64,000 bases of DNA from Phytoseiulus persimilis (Eukaryota; Arthropoda; Arachnida; Mesostigmata; Phytoseiidae). Position 1 is the stretch's first letter, and each line of letters opens with the position of its first letter. The notes below the pieces were generated by a model. That model was not told where the DNA came from. It worked only from the letters and a program-made list of their open reading frames with translations, and ran no database searches. A program made the translations under genes and the position numbers. This document shows positions 49,501-60,473 of this stretch, piece after piece. The stretch covers positions 44,330,001-44,394,000 of the forward strand of contig CM075101.1 in NCBI GenBank assembly GCA_037576195.1, in the 5' to 3' direction.

Positions 49501-52500
49501 GAATGGCCTTCCGTAGAACATTCGGCGTCTCCGCGCAGTCGCGGCCTGAATTCCGGAAGCGAGCCATTGCGCATCCATGAAAACTCCCGACTACGGGACC
49601 CCCTCTACGACGACTACTGCGTCGTCTACCACTACGGTCGCCACCGCCGCTGGTAGGATAGGTCGCCCGCCTGCTTGAATGTTGGCTCGTTACTACGCTC
49701 AGCCCGTGCGGTGTGCGAGCCCGTCTTCGCCACCGTTGGTGATGTTGAATGTGGCGGGCGCGCATGCGCCGGCCCGCTGACACCGACGCTGCAAAGTTCG
49801 CAGTCGCTTCCTCCCCGAGCAGCAAAGAAACGACGTCTAGCTTGCCGAGCTGCCAGCCTTGCAAGCAGCACTCAAGCGGCCGCCAGACGGACCGACGTAC
49901 GATCGACCGGGCAGGCAGATAGACAGACCAAACACCCGGCCGCTGCAAGCCGCCAGCAGAGGGAAAGGGAAAACGCAAGGCCATCCGCCGGCGGGCTCAG
50001 CCAGCGGGCGGGTGTGAGTGGAGAAGGGTGAATGGACTCTTCGGATGAATGGCGTAGTATGATCGGCGTAGTAGAGCCCAAAAGCCGCCCTGCTTTGGAC
50101 CCGCCGTCCTGTCCACCTGCCGGCGAGCCGCCGGCATTGAACTCAGCGCTACTTGGCGAGGCGCGGAATGATTTATCCAGCCGGTTGGAAGCGAGCCAAC
50201 CGGGCCGGAGGTGTGATGCGGCACGGAGACCTGCGGGAAAATGTTGACCAATGATTCCTGCATCGCGGGACATTCCGAGAACCCCGAGACAGGACGATTG
50301 TGTTCTAACTCTTGACAGCTCCGACGGGTGAGGTCCTGAGGATGAAACTGCTCTGGTGATTGAGTTCGGCGATTCGATAACTGCGCGTGTCGGCCTTTCC
50401 AGCGGCTGGGTCTCCGTCTAAGCGTATTCCGCACGGCCACAGGTCGCACGGATGTAGCGATCGATGCGTGGAAAACTCTGCGACGATACACTGATCCCAG
50501 TATTGCTTCTCCTGTACGGACGCCGTCCCGGCTCCCTGATAAACGAATTTCGGCCACGTTGGTACGGGCGAACGGGGTCCTGTATCAGAACGGGCCGAAC
50601 CGCGAAGTCGTCCGAACGGCCGAATTAAATACGGTCAGGGAACGCTGCCTCTGCTTGTCGTGTTCGACGAATAAGGCTCGAAACTAATCGATCGCACGTA
50701 GCATCGGCCTCAAAGGGTGTTCAATGGGGACATTCGGTCCGAGATGCGGGGCGCCAGGTTCCCGACTCGAGAGTTCGGCAGCCTCGTTGATCACGCGGGA
50801 GATGATGACGACGATCAACACCTCGATGACGAGTCCGCTGCTCAGACGGATGTGTTTTCCCTGGAATCGGGTCGGATCTCGTTCGGTCCGTTCCAAAGCT
50901 GCTCCGTGTCAGATGATGTCAGATTCGACTGGCCCTAAGGAAAATTTTGAGGGAAGTCCGAGGCCGAAGAACGGGCCCGAGAGCCGCGTCTCGAAAAGTT
51001 CAGCGCCCTGCGAGAAATCGCTGGGATTTCTCCTTTTTGCAACCGAACGAGTCCCTGGCCAGGGACGGAAAATCATCGAAACTCCTCCGATTCCCGGCGC
51101 TTCCTAAATGTGCACTGAAGAGGCTGTCGAACCCGTTGCGGGTCGTTGGCGGGTACGTTAGACGGATTGTGAGCTGACACACGACCACGACCGCGACGAC
51201 ATCGATGTGGCAAGTGGAGCGTGAGTGGTGGCTAGCATGAATGGTAGTAGTTGTAGTGGCGGCAGCAAAGGTATGCGGTGCCGAGTGGCTGACACTGCGG
51301 CGAACGTATCGCACGCCTTGCCACCCTTCGTCTAAAGGTCACCGCGGTTCGAACCGCCCTTGATCGTAGTTTGCGTTCCATTGTTCTCGGCGCTGTGCTT
51401 GTGCGCCCAACCCGTCGACATGGAGCTCGCGAACAGGCCGCGAAAGTCCGGCCATTGACACCTCGCCCGCTGGCGTACTGCTGCTGTGACGTATTGCGTT
51501 ATTTCGGTACACCGGCGGCCATGATGAATATTCCAAGAAGCACGAGGAGCTGTGGCGAACGAGTGCGAAGGAAACCATGGCGGAATAACAGCTGGAAAAA
51601 GAGACTATCGTTCCGATGATCGAGCAAAAAACGTTTTCTTTGCTCGAATTCAGGTTGCGGATTGTGCAGACCGCTCATGCGAGCGATGGACGGCGCGAAA
51701 AACAATCTGGTCCACCGTTGCGAAAGCGGGACAACGGACTTTGGAAGCTCTCCTCGCTGAGAAAAGGAGAACAGGAAAATGGAAGCGACGATCCGTGTTG
51801 GAATCGAAGCGTTTTCGTTGAGCGGCTCGTTGTCTCGGAGCCCTGCCTCCTCGTCGGGTTCCGTGTCCAGATAATCTAGGGGTTGAATTCGGAATTCTAA
51901 GCCTCGTTTTTCTTGATCGTTGCAGGTGGATTCCAGCAGTTCCAACACCAGTATCCTCACTTGTGCGTCACCGGACCGAAGAACCCCGTTTCGACGACTC
52001 CCGGCTCACCTTCCTATTGGCCTACAGCACTTTCCCCTCTGTCGTCGCTGTCGCGGAGTTCTTCCTCTCCATCGTTGGCGTCCACCAAAAATCTTCCCTG
52101 GTATCAACAGGATCAGCAGGATCCAGTCGAGATCCTCCCATATTTGTTCCTAGGAAGTGAATATCATGCCAGCAATAGAGTAACCCTTCAGAGGTAGGTC
52201 ATTCCAACAGGACCAGTGGATCTCATGATTCGCGGTTCTCGCTCCGCCTTCTCTGATATACCGTGAATTTCTGATGTTAAATCAATAGGACTCGTGGCAG
52301 GAGTCGTTCGAGCGACGTCTGGTTGGACAGCACAAGCGAATCCGTCGATGGCTGTTTCTGCGGGAGTGAGCAACCCAACTGAATGAATTCCTGGTAACTC
52401 ATCGGGTTGTTGTTTTGTTCTTCCAGGCTGAAAATCACCGCGTTGTTGAATGTCTCTCACAACTGCCCCAATCATTTCGAAGACCTGTTTCGATACATGA

Positions 52501-54038
52501 CAATACCCATCGAGGATTCAACCAGCGAAGATATCGGCATCTGGTTCCGGAGAGCCATCGAGTTCATAAGTGAGTACCGCTAGCTTCACTTCCACGCCAT
52601 GGTGATCATCTACAAGCTGACTTGTCGTTCCTATGAGATGATTTCCTCGGGTGAAATGAGCTTTTCCCCTCCTGCCGGGGGGAATTCGGTCCAGCTCGAT
52701 ACTTTCGTTCCCGAATCCGATTCCCGCTCGAGTTTCGAAGAAAATCCAGAGTGATCCTTTGACTGAGACGGAAGTTCGCCTTCTCGGAGCCTCGATCAGA
52801 AGCGTTCAGCGCTCGAATGAATCGCCGGAAGCTATCGACAGCTCGATGCGCGCGCTGTGACTGGTCTTGCGCGATACGCTCCGGAACTTGCGCCAAGTTG
52901 GCAGACCAACGCTGGATTTGGGAAGCAGAATTGATTCGTTTGCTTTGGCGTGGCTGTTCCGGCCGAGCCGTTCCAGAAACGCACCACGTTGATTCAGATG
53001 GCTGTCGAACGGGGAGACGGCTCGACCGAGCTGCTTGCCCGCCTGGAAACTGAATTCTCTCGCAAAGTGCTTAGGTCGTCGTGGCCCAGCCATGCTGCTG
53101 GAGAAGAATCGCGAGCTGGCTTTCGGCTGATCTGCGGCATCAGCAGCTCGTCGAAGACCTCTCCTATTTCTGGCTCGCGACCTTTCGCCGTGCCTCAGCT
53201 CCTGTCCTCTGATTCCGTCGCTCCCTGCGCCGGTTCTGATCCCGTGCTTTCCGTCGAGGCAGCGTGGTCCCCGCCTCCCGCAGTTTCCCGAAATATTCCT
53301 GCTGTCGCTCTGGCGCCCGACTGGGACGTCGGAACTGGCAGTCCGAGCCAACTCGAGGACCAGCCAAAGGCTCGAAATACGCGTGCCAGCTGAGCGCGAT
53401 CTGAGCGAGCAGCGGATGTTTGTTGGGCAGGGCTGCCGCTCGGGGGAGAAGAGCTCCTCGCGGGCTCCAATTTCTTATTTTGTTCTGGTAGGCGTCCCCC
53501 GCTCCATCTCGTGATGTGTGAGCTCCCCGTTTCGCGACCAAAATCTAACGAAACGCTCCTCCTCGTTCCAGATGACGTCAACTCGACAGGTGGGAAAGTT
53601 CTTGTGCATTGTCATGCCGGTATTTCTCGGTCGGCGACCATCTGCATGGCGTATCTGATGGCAACGCTGCGGCTGCGGATGGAAGACGCTTATGAGCACG
53701 TGAAGGCTCGGCGGAAAATAATCTCGCCAAACTTTTCGTTCATGGGCCAACTGCTTTCGTTCGAGAGTCAGGTCCTCTCACCGCGGCCAGCGCAAAGATC
53801 GCCAAGGTCTCCACTGACAAGCATACCCTGCAACAATAACAATTCGACGCAAGCCTCCCCGTCACCTCGAGTTGATTCTCCCAAAACTCCATCGGAAGGA
53901 ACCGCCTTTGATTTTTCCATTTCGCCATCGACGTTAGCGTCGCTGGTGAACAGTTCGACGGCTGGATCGGCCAGCAGTCCGAGTCCAACCCCATCTCCGA
54001 CGACGCCATTGTGTCCATCGAGTCCTTACACTCCCTAG
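34093..54038 (+). CDS. Nuclear-type dual-specificity MAP kinase phosphatase (DUSP1/2/4/5 group), complete
   Basis: Exons 34093-34561, 51926-52193, 52427-52569 and 53572-54038 join in frame (1347 nt, 448 aa). Residues about 36-175 form the rhodanese-like (CH2) domain, with I-L-I-L-D-C-R near 62 and a basic kinase-docking motif R-R-R-L at 91-94. A Ser-rich linker follows. The catalytic domain (from about 222) has Y-L-F-L-G-S, the general-acid loop with Asp276 and the signature H-C-H-A-G-I-S-R-S-A-T with Cys307 and Arg313. It ends with S-P-N-F-S-F-M-G-Q-L-L, which points to the inducible nuclear MKPs rather than DUSP6 or DUSP8/16. The enzyme removes phosphate from Thr and Tyr of the MAPK activation loop. 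The signature has His where vertebrate DUSP1 has Gln. The tail is Ser/Pro rich. Intron 1 is 17.4 kb. Confidence 0.95.
34562..51925 (+). other. MKP intron 1, 17.4 kb
   Basis: Bounded by GTAAGC and GTTGCAG. From about 38 to 51 kb it is GC-rich, with simple repeats such as a G run near 44656-44674 and GTC/GCCT tetranucleotide runs. Many open frames of 100-200 aa occur on both strands and overlap one another, so composition explains them better than genes. I recognise no protein family. A possible alternative first exon lies at 51237-51270. Confidence 0.8.
51237..51270 (+). CDS. Possible alternative first exon of the MKP gene
   Basis: ATG at 51237 opens 11 codons (M-N-G-S-S-C-S-G-G-S-K) plus G, then a GTATGC donor. 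The phase (1) fits exon 2 exactly. Joined to exons 2-4 it would give a 303-aa protein lacking the CH2/docking domain. It sits in a GC-rich patch 655 bp before exon 2. The donor is weak and there is no transcript support. Confidence 0.25.
51926..52193 (+). CDS. MKP exon 2
   Basis: Acceptor GTTGCAG, donor GTAGGT. It encodes the end of the CH2 domain (G-G-F-Q-Q-F), the Ser-rich linker and the start of the phosphatase domain (I-L-P-Y-L-F-L-G-S). Confidence 0.95.
52427..52569 (+). CDS. MKP exon 3
   Basis: Acceptor TTCTTCCAG, donor GTGAGT. It encodes I-T-A-L-L-N-V-S and the general-acid loop I-P-I-E-D. Confidence 0.96.
53572..54038 (+). CDS. MKP exon 4 (catalytic signature, stop codon)
   Basis: Acceptor TCGTTCCAG. 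It encodes the P-loop H-C-H-A-G-I-S-R-S, the F-S-F-M-G-Q-L-L helix and a low-complexity Ser/Pro/Thr tail ending at TAG 54036-54038. Confidence 0.97.
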
Positions 54039-54082
54039 GACAGGGGGACGGACAGACCTGCACAGCGATGAATGGCCTTTCG

Positions 54083-54150
54083 CCTACCTACCTACCTACC
54101 TGCCTGCCTGCCTGCCCGCCTGCCTGCCCACCTGTTTGCCCGCCCTGCCT
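54083..54150. repeat. CCTA/CCTG tetranucleotide microsatellite
   Basis: Tandem CCTA units change into CCTG units with a few interruptions, about 45 bp beyond the MKP stop codon, in its presumed 3'UTR. Confidence 0.85.
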
Positions 54151-55403
54151 GCACAGCTCGGACGTGTGGACTATCGAAGCGATTCGATCCCCGAGACGAT
54201 GCGAAGAACAACTGCTCCATCATGGCGAGCAGCGTCTCTGAAATCCGTGGCGTGTATCCGCAAGAATCGACAGCGAACTCCGATCGATTCGGATCCACCC
54301 TCCCAGATGCGGAAACTCCTTCATACGCGGCTTTTTTGATGGAGTTGATGTTTCCTGGACAGCGGTATCCGCACTGCCGGTACTGGGAAGGTCGATCGAT
54401 GCTTCGATGTCGTCTCACGTTTCGAGGATTGCGTGGAGCTTTCGGAAATGAAATCAGTCAAGCCATGAGTATCCACCGTTTGTTGAACGTCTGTATATAG
54501 ATACACTATCGACCTGTACATAGGAAGTGAATAACTGCTAAGATTTCGATCCTGATTGCGCGGTTTGCAAATATGGGAACACGACAACAGAAACCAGTGG
54601 GAATTCCCAATGATCCGGAGCTGCGAAAACGTCGCGCCCAGTCCTGGATCGTAGCAAACGACTCGGACTGGGCTTCTCAGAGAATTGTGGCGCAGAATGC
54701 GCGCGAATGTAGATCGTTGGGAGGATGCTTGAGTGTGAGAGAAAGTGATTCTATAATTGACGACGTATGAGACGCTGTTCGTCTGTGTTGAGGCCGACAA
54801 AGGGTGGACGCGGAGAGAGAGAGCAGACACAAACTGTTGATGAGCGTATTGATAATATTATTATTATTATAGAATATATAGTATATAAATATATAAGTGA
54901 GCTGTAGCATGTGTTTTGAAAATTCACAAACGAAACGAAAATTCGATAGTTTAATCCAGAGGCATCCAATCTCTGTTCCCGCTAGAACCTCTGGTTTGAT
55001 TGTCCGAAATTCGAGGTGTTGCGAGTTGCGACCCGTCGCAAGTGTCGAGTTCCTCACTGAAAGGGCCATTAATTCTGAGGAATAAGTAACTGAGTTCGTA
55101 TAGAGTTTTCACGAGCCGCCGAGACGGGAAACCGACGCCAAATGAACGAGTGGGGTTGAAATCACGGGGTCGAGCCCGAGAGATTTGTTTGTTTGTTCGT
55201 TCGTTCGTTTCGGTTCTACAGTTCTCTCAGGTTACACCACCTTGCTGAATGCCGCGATCAGTTCGTTGATTTGCGAACTGTGGAGAGTATTGAAGAGACC
55301 ACAAACCGGAAAACGATGGAACAATGGAGGGACAGCAAGTTTGTAAGTCAGAGAGAGAGAGGAGAGAGGCTGAGACAAATCGTCGGAAAGTTTGAAAAGT
55401 ACA

Positions 55404-55409
55404 AATAAA
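55404..55409 (+). promoter_or_regulatory. Candidate poly(A) signal of the MKP gene
   Basis: AATAAA followed within about 20-40 nt by GT-rich sequence (TATGGTCGTG, TTCGTGTCGTGTC). It lies about 1.4 kb beyond the stop codon. Confidence 0.55.
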
Positions 55410-55430
55410 ATCATATGGTCGTGAAAATTT

Positions 55431-58400
55431 GTATATTCGTGTCGTGTCTTCATTGATCTCTCGCTCGTTGAGGAAGGGATTTGTTTGCAATGATACTGCA
55501 TACAATTCCACACGAACCCCGAAACTGAGAGTTTCCGAGCTCGGTAGACGCGATCGCAAATGTTGTGAGTAGTCCTGGCACTCGACGGTCTCGGCTTCTT
55601 ATCAAGCAGCATCCGTCGATTGTTCTACCCTCACTCGCCAGCAACACGTAGGCGCGCTCGGTGGAGGAAGATTCCAAATCTGTCCCATTGAGCTCGTGCC
55701 GCCCACACATATCCTCACACTGACAGTTTTTACGCAGCACCGGTGCCGGCTTTGCTGACGTAACATCAGCCTCACTTTCAAATGTCAACGCAATGTCTTG
55801 CACAGATCGACGTCTGTGATCGTCACCTGGCTCAATGAACCCCTCCAGGCAGAAGCGTGGTCTTCTCTGAGCTCTCACTTCAGGGGCCCCCATGACGTGG
55901 GCTCTATTTCTTCGTTCAGCCTGCCACGATTGTCGATCGTTGATCTCTCCCGATGCCTACTGCTGCTTTTTTTCCCCGCTCTCAGGCCCGGGGAAATTCA
56001 GAATCGCCTGATGCTCTTTCGATGCCCACTCCGCGTGAGTTTGCTCAAATTGCAGGTTTTCGTCCTTCACCGGCGACGTTCTCTGGTCTTTGGGTTCGAG
56101 TGTTCTGGAGCCTGTTCCACGTTGACCACCACAGGATGAAATATTCTCGCGTCGAGAAACTAGTGGAACTAGTGTTTTCCACAGCATTCCCTCATGATTC
56201 TCATGGGGGATGTACTTTCCGACAACGAGATTGTCGAATCGCGACTCTTCAATGTGAAGCTCTATCAGAGTGGGGTACTTCGAGGGAGATCAACAGATCG
56301 AGGTGCGTGGAGGAGGTAGGTCACCGGTACCTCACGAGTGCGGAGGTCTAGGATCGCCAAAAGTCTTCCGGACGTTCACGGAAGCTGGGCAGAAGACTTG
56401 AAAGACACATTGCCATCGCCGCTTCCAATGGCATGGAAAGTTGTGCCGCACGATCCGACGTGAACATTCTCTGGAATAGGCGAAGCGCCCATAAGCTGTA
56501 ATTTCCTTGCATCGAACACCTCGAGCACGAAAGACGGACCGAGGCAGTTCTTCCTCAGTGCTGGGCATCAAACTCGCAGGCTCGACTCTCCCCGTCAACG
56601 AATGAGCCGGAACGAAAGTGGAAATCTACTAAAACTGCATCTGACCAAATATGTATGATCCATATGTGTGAATAACTCTGAGTGCTCAAATCCACCACAG
56701 CGCGTCCTGAGAAGTGATATTCAAGCCTATTTCAGAACTTCCACGCGAAAAAAGCCTGTTCTTCTCCAATATGATGCCGCGGAGAACGTCAGCGGGTCTG
56801 ATGAGAGATTACTCAGGAATCGGAGGATAGCCACATCGGAATTGTTTGCGTGTCATCCAGTCTGCGGCCCAATGGCAAATCCGTGGAGCTCGCTGGTCCA
56901 ACGATTTTATGAAGGGAATCAGCAATTATCGACGCAACTTCGATCGGAAATGGCGTTAGAGCTGGGACTCCTCCGAACACCTGATTCCGAGGAGAAATCA
57001 GTTCAAAGCATGCCGAAGAACATTTACAAGGTGGTGAAAAGGCATGGGAAGAAAGTTGATTACTAGGATCAAGGTTTTCCTCCGCCAAAGGTGAGTTCTC
57101 TCGAGTGAGGTCATGATCATGGAAACGGAACAGGAGGTTTGAACCGTAGTCGCCCCAATCTTACGCAACTCCGTCTCGTGGAATTTACGGAGCGCGAATT
57201 CCTCCCCTGCAGCGATTGAATATTCTTCGAGATGGTGTGGATGAAGTCGCTGGACTCATTGAGGAGAAGTAGCGCAGTCCGGGATGGAATCGAATTATGG
57301 AACACAGTGTAATGTGTGGGGAAAACATGCGAAAGACGTGGCGAAATTTCGCGCTGGGGAAGAGTGAGAAGTCAACTCGGTTTCCAGAGAGCGACTCAGG
57401 AAACTCCCTCCGAAGCTGTACGTAGAGACCTCGGGAACCGATACTGAAAAAACGAAATTCCCCAAAGATGAGAGCCGACCTTGTGACAGAGAACAGAGTT
57501 GCAGCAAAAGTGGTCTGCACAAGTTGAGGCTCTCCGTTGGCTTGTAATCCGTATTCCCGTGAGAACTGCCTCCTCCTTCCACAACCACGTCTGATCATGC
57601 GCATGATTTCATCGCACAGGCATCGTGCATCGAGACAGGCTCCATGACGGAGACTGATCGAAACCATGATGCTTTGGGTTGGCGCTAGAACTTCCGCAGC
57701 TCCGACCGTCCCGTGTGAACTCAACCTCGAGTGGTTCTGGCCCAACAAGTATGACTCGAGACTTCGGGTTACTTTCAACCATGAAAGGATACTCCTCATT
57801 CATCGCAGGCAGAGCTGGGAGCGATTTTTTTCCCAATTCGGAATATATCCCGAGCGGTGGCAGAGCAACTGGAAGTTGGTGTTGTAGGTTTGAACTCACG
57901 GCAGTGGGTAGCGATCGAATCAGTCGGTATATAAATGGAGTTTTCGTCGTAATTTGAGCGTTGAGGGTCTGAGTCTCGACCGGTACGGATGCACTCAGAT
58001 CCCTCCTCGTTTCAAAGACTCGCCGGTGAAATCCGCCAGAGGCTCGCAAGGGACTCGCTTCAAACGGTCGAGTTATGTGTAGATGCTACAGATGTGATCA
58101 AGTTCGCGTTTCTCGGAAGGGATCGTCCTGAAAGAGAGAGAGAAACCCTCGAAAAGGCGATGAAGGTGATCGACTTTGCCCCCAATGACTGTATCCTGTG
58201 AACTAACAGAAGGGAGAGTGGCGTCTCCTTGAACTGAAATGCCACTCCACGATTTCGCGATCTTTTCCGGAGTGTTGAATGTAGCAGCTCCCAGAAGGAA
58301 ACGCTCTTTATGAGCCGAGGGAAAAGAGCGATAGGAAGGATCCTTCCTCACGTTTCTCGACAATACTACTGACAAAACTGCGAATGCGAGTTGAGTGGGT

Positions 58401-58510
58401 TTCAAAGGACACCTTTTCTTGGCTTTCAATGGGATCTCCGAGGCCCAAGCAACTTCGATTGCAGCATTTCGAGTTGCATTGCTGAGTTTTGCATTGCTCG
58501 TCTCAAGATC
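55431..58510. other. Spacer between MKP and CHAF1A genes, first part
   Basis: It contains an unassigned open exon-like stretch at 56701-57066 and another short one near 56190-56302. The rest has overlapping open frames on both strands without a family I recognise. Confidence 0.5.
56701..57066 (+). CDS. Unassigned exon-like open frame (hypothetical)
   Basis: Preceded by an acceptor-like AATCCACCACAG and open for 121 codons to TAG at 57064-57066. It encodes R-V-L-R-S-D-I-Q-A-Y-F-R, N-P-W-S-S-L-V-Q-R-F-Y-E-G-N and ends in V-V-K-R-H-G-K-K-V-D-Y. Only the phase-0 frame is open after that acceptor. I do not recognise a family and no ATG fits nearby, so an upstream exon would be needed. A short frame near 56190-56302 (M-G-D-V-L-S-D-N-E-I-V-E) ends at a GTGCGT donor in phase 1, so the two do not join directly. 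It could be a real terminal exon or chance. Confidence 0.3.
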   Translation, partial: RVLRSDIQAYFRTSTRKKPVLLQYDAAENVSGSDERLLRNRRIATSELFACHPVCGPMANPWSSLVQRFYEGNQQLSTQLRSEMALELGLLRTPDSEEKSVQSMPKNIYKVVKRHGKKVDY

Positions 58511-58518
58511 GTATAGGC

Positions 58519-59113
58519 CAGCGATTCTCAAAGGGGGCGCCAGTGTATCCCTTGGGTGGCTGGGAGATTTCCGGGGGTACTCGGAACATTTTCGAGAGAC
58601 GTTTGGTATCTAGCGTCCTTTTTCGGCTGTTTATCCTCAGGTTTTCGAGTGAAACCAGTCATCGGACATTTTCCCCGTGTAAACTAGGCAGGCATCAGGA
58701 TCTCACGGGAAATCGTCATCTGTTCCGGGACCTTTTCGTTTTAATCTGGGGAGGCCTCCGGTTAGCATTCTCTTCTCGAGTCGATTCCTTGCAGCCCAGA
58801 GGCTTTCAAGTTCGCCTGTGGCTCAATGAGGAGCTCTCAAAGAAGTATCCGAATTCGAGTATTCTCGCACGGCGGAAGACAACCCATTCCGCCTCGTCGT
58901 ACGTGGTGGAAACTGATTTCAGCACTGTGTACGATCTCCTTACAAACAAGAAGAATCGATCAGAGATCTGCATACGTCTCATTCAATTCTATATGTACTT
59001 ACGCCGCTATATTCAATGAAAACCCTTGATCGGCAGTCGAATTACAAAAGTCATACTGGAAATTCATTATGGGTTGAGGGGGTGCGCGGCGGAAAAAAGC
59101 TCGAGAACCACTG
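58519..59113. mobile_element. hAT-derived element, 595 bp, with transposase remnant
   Basis: It starts CAGCGATTCTCAAAG and ends CTCGAGAACCACTG, imperfect inverted termini of the CAGNGGTTCTCAA type known from hAT elements. The flanks are GTATAGGC (58511-58518) and GTATAGAC (59114-59121), an 8-bp duplication with one mismatch. Inside, on the plus strand up to the stop at 59019, lies a remnant of the hAT dimerisation domain: K-K-Y-P-N-S-S, A-S-S-Y-V-V-E-T and F-S-T-V-Y-D-L-L-T-N-K-K-N-R. The rest of the transposase is gone, so it is an internally deleted copy. Confidence 0.88.
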
Positions 59114-59325
59114 GTATAGACTAATCAGGCCCGAATCGTCTTTCCGTCGCTCCCGACGATGCGGTGTGGGCCCCGTGATGGGATCATCAAGCCTATTCAC
59201 TGGCGACATTTTTGTTAAGACCAAAGTACAGCCGAGCCGTCCCCCCTACCGATTTTTGCCACGTTCCACTTCAAAAACGTTTTCCCCTCCACTCGAAATT
59301 GACAACCAGTAACAGAATAAATGCA

Positions 59326-59349
59326 CCCCCCCCCCCCCCCCCCCCCCCC
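59326..59349. repeat. 24-nt C homopolymer
   Basis: An uninterrupted C run, long for unique DNA and prone to length error in sequencing. An AATAAA lies immediately before it (59316-59321). Confidence 0.9.
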
Positions 59350-60390
59350 GGGGAGTGGCTGAAATTTACGAGCCAGTTTTTCGTCGTAGGGCGCTTAATG
59401 AACCCTCCCATCTGGAGTGGAACATGTGGAACTCCTGAAACCTCGGTTGCCATGAATCGGGATGGTGACCAATGTTGATAAACTCTCTATTGCCCCTGCA
59501 TCCAAAGTCGTGGATGCGATCCCGCTCGCAATTTCCTTCTGCCAACTGAGTACCGGAGTCGTGCTCGAACAACTGGCGAAGCGGAACTCGGCTTTCTTGG
59601 CCCGCTGGGTCCCGAAAAGTCGGAACTTCACCATCGGGTATCCTTTGACGTACGGTCGTTTTGCGGCGACCCTCGATAAAAACGCGGAGCTGTGAACAAT
59701 AATGCGAAATAATGACGACATCTGACGAGTAATCGAGGGATTTCTTTACCTCTCCGAAATCAAGTATCGTGGAATGCCCGCGAGAATCGTATTCTTGGGC
59801 TTGGGTGCTTCGAGACCGGAAATCTCCGGAATAAGAAACCCGAGAATCATCGGAGTTTTATGAAATTCGCAACAGTGAGACTCGTCCCCGGCTCCTGTTT
59901 CGAAACTTCTCGGGAACCTAGAAAAATCCGAAATTCCGACAGCCGCAACGAACCTGAGTCTTCCGGAGAGTTCCGAATCGCAGAAGTTCTCGAAATACCC
60001 GAATCACTGAGTTTTCTCAAGTCTTCTTCAGATTTGGGGTGGGTGCGAGGGATTTAATGACCAAAACCCTCTAAAACGCCACAAAGCTCTGGAGCAACCG
60101 AACATGTCTTTCCTCGAACTTGCATTCTATCCCCTGCTGACCCGAGTGATTTCAAAAGTTGGAGGTTTCCCTCATGCCCAGCAAAAATCATCATCGTCCA
60201 CTTTGTCTATCAGCTCGTCTGCTACCGGAGATTATTCAGTCTCTTATAGAAGTCAGTCTTCAGTCATTCTACTCCACTCGTTTCCCGCGTCCTTTTGCCA
60301 CGTAGACTCGAGACTCTGCTCCCTCCGCTGGAGAGGAGCTGCCACCGCCCGACTGCTAAGGTCAAAAGAATCAGGAGCTGGCAGTACACT
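59350..60390. other. Spacer upstream of CHAF1A
   Basis: Open frames at 59462-59695 and 60104-60445 show no family I recognise. The right end should contain the CHAF1A promoter. Confidence 0.45.
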
Positions 60391-60461
60391 GCGCGCGCTT
60401 TTCGCAGCCGCCCCTCTGTCTGCAGCGCCTAAAAGTGTTGTATAAATTTGGAGACAAGCTG

Positions 60462-60473
60462 TTTTGGCGCCAA
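60462..60473. promoter_or_regulatory. E2F-like site in the CHAF1A promoter
   Basis: TTTTGGCGCCAA contains the E2F core TTTSGCGC on the plus strand and is nearly palindromic. It lies about 250 bp before the start codon, close to a TATAAA-like sequence at 60441-60446 and a GCGCGCGCTTTT stretch at 60391-60402. CAF-1 is an S-phase histone chaperone, and E2F control of replication genes is well established. The link in this organism is inferred. Confidence 0.5.

Larger units (their letters stand above)
54039..55430 (+). other. MKP 3' untranslated region
   Basis: It runs from the stop to the AATAAA at 55404-55409. It contains a CCTA/CCTG microsatellite and an AT-rich tract at about 54852-54893. 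AT-rich elements would suit the unstable mRNAs usual for inducible MKPs, but no clear ATTTA cluster is present. Confidence 0.6.

Noticed and set aside
49487-50557. Overlapping 130-186 aa frames on the minus strand
   Set aside because: Repeats and high GC keep several frames open together; none resembles a family.
51338-51352. GGTTCGAACC, a tRNA B-box-like sequence
   Set aside because: The surrounding bases form a simple palindrome (GCGGTTCGAACCGC). No five-base T stem, acceptor stem or anticodon arm can be drawn around it.
57185-58049. Minus-strand frames of 204 and 146 aa
   Set aside because: No motifs, overlapping open frames on plus, and no sensible splice sites.
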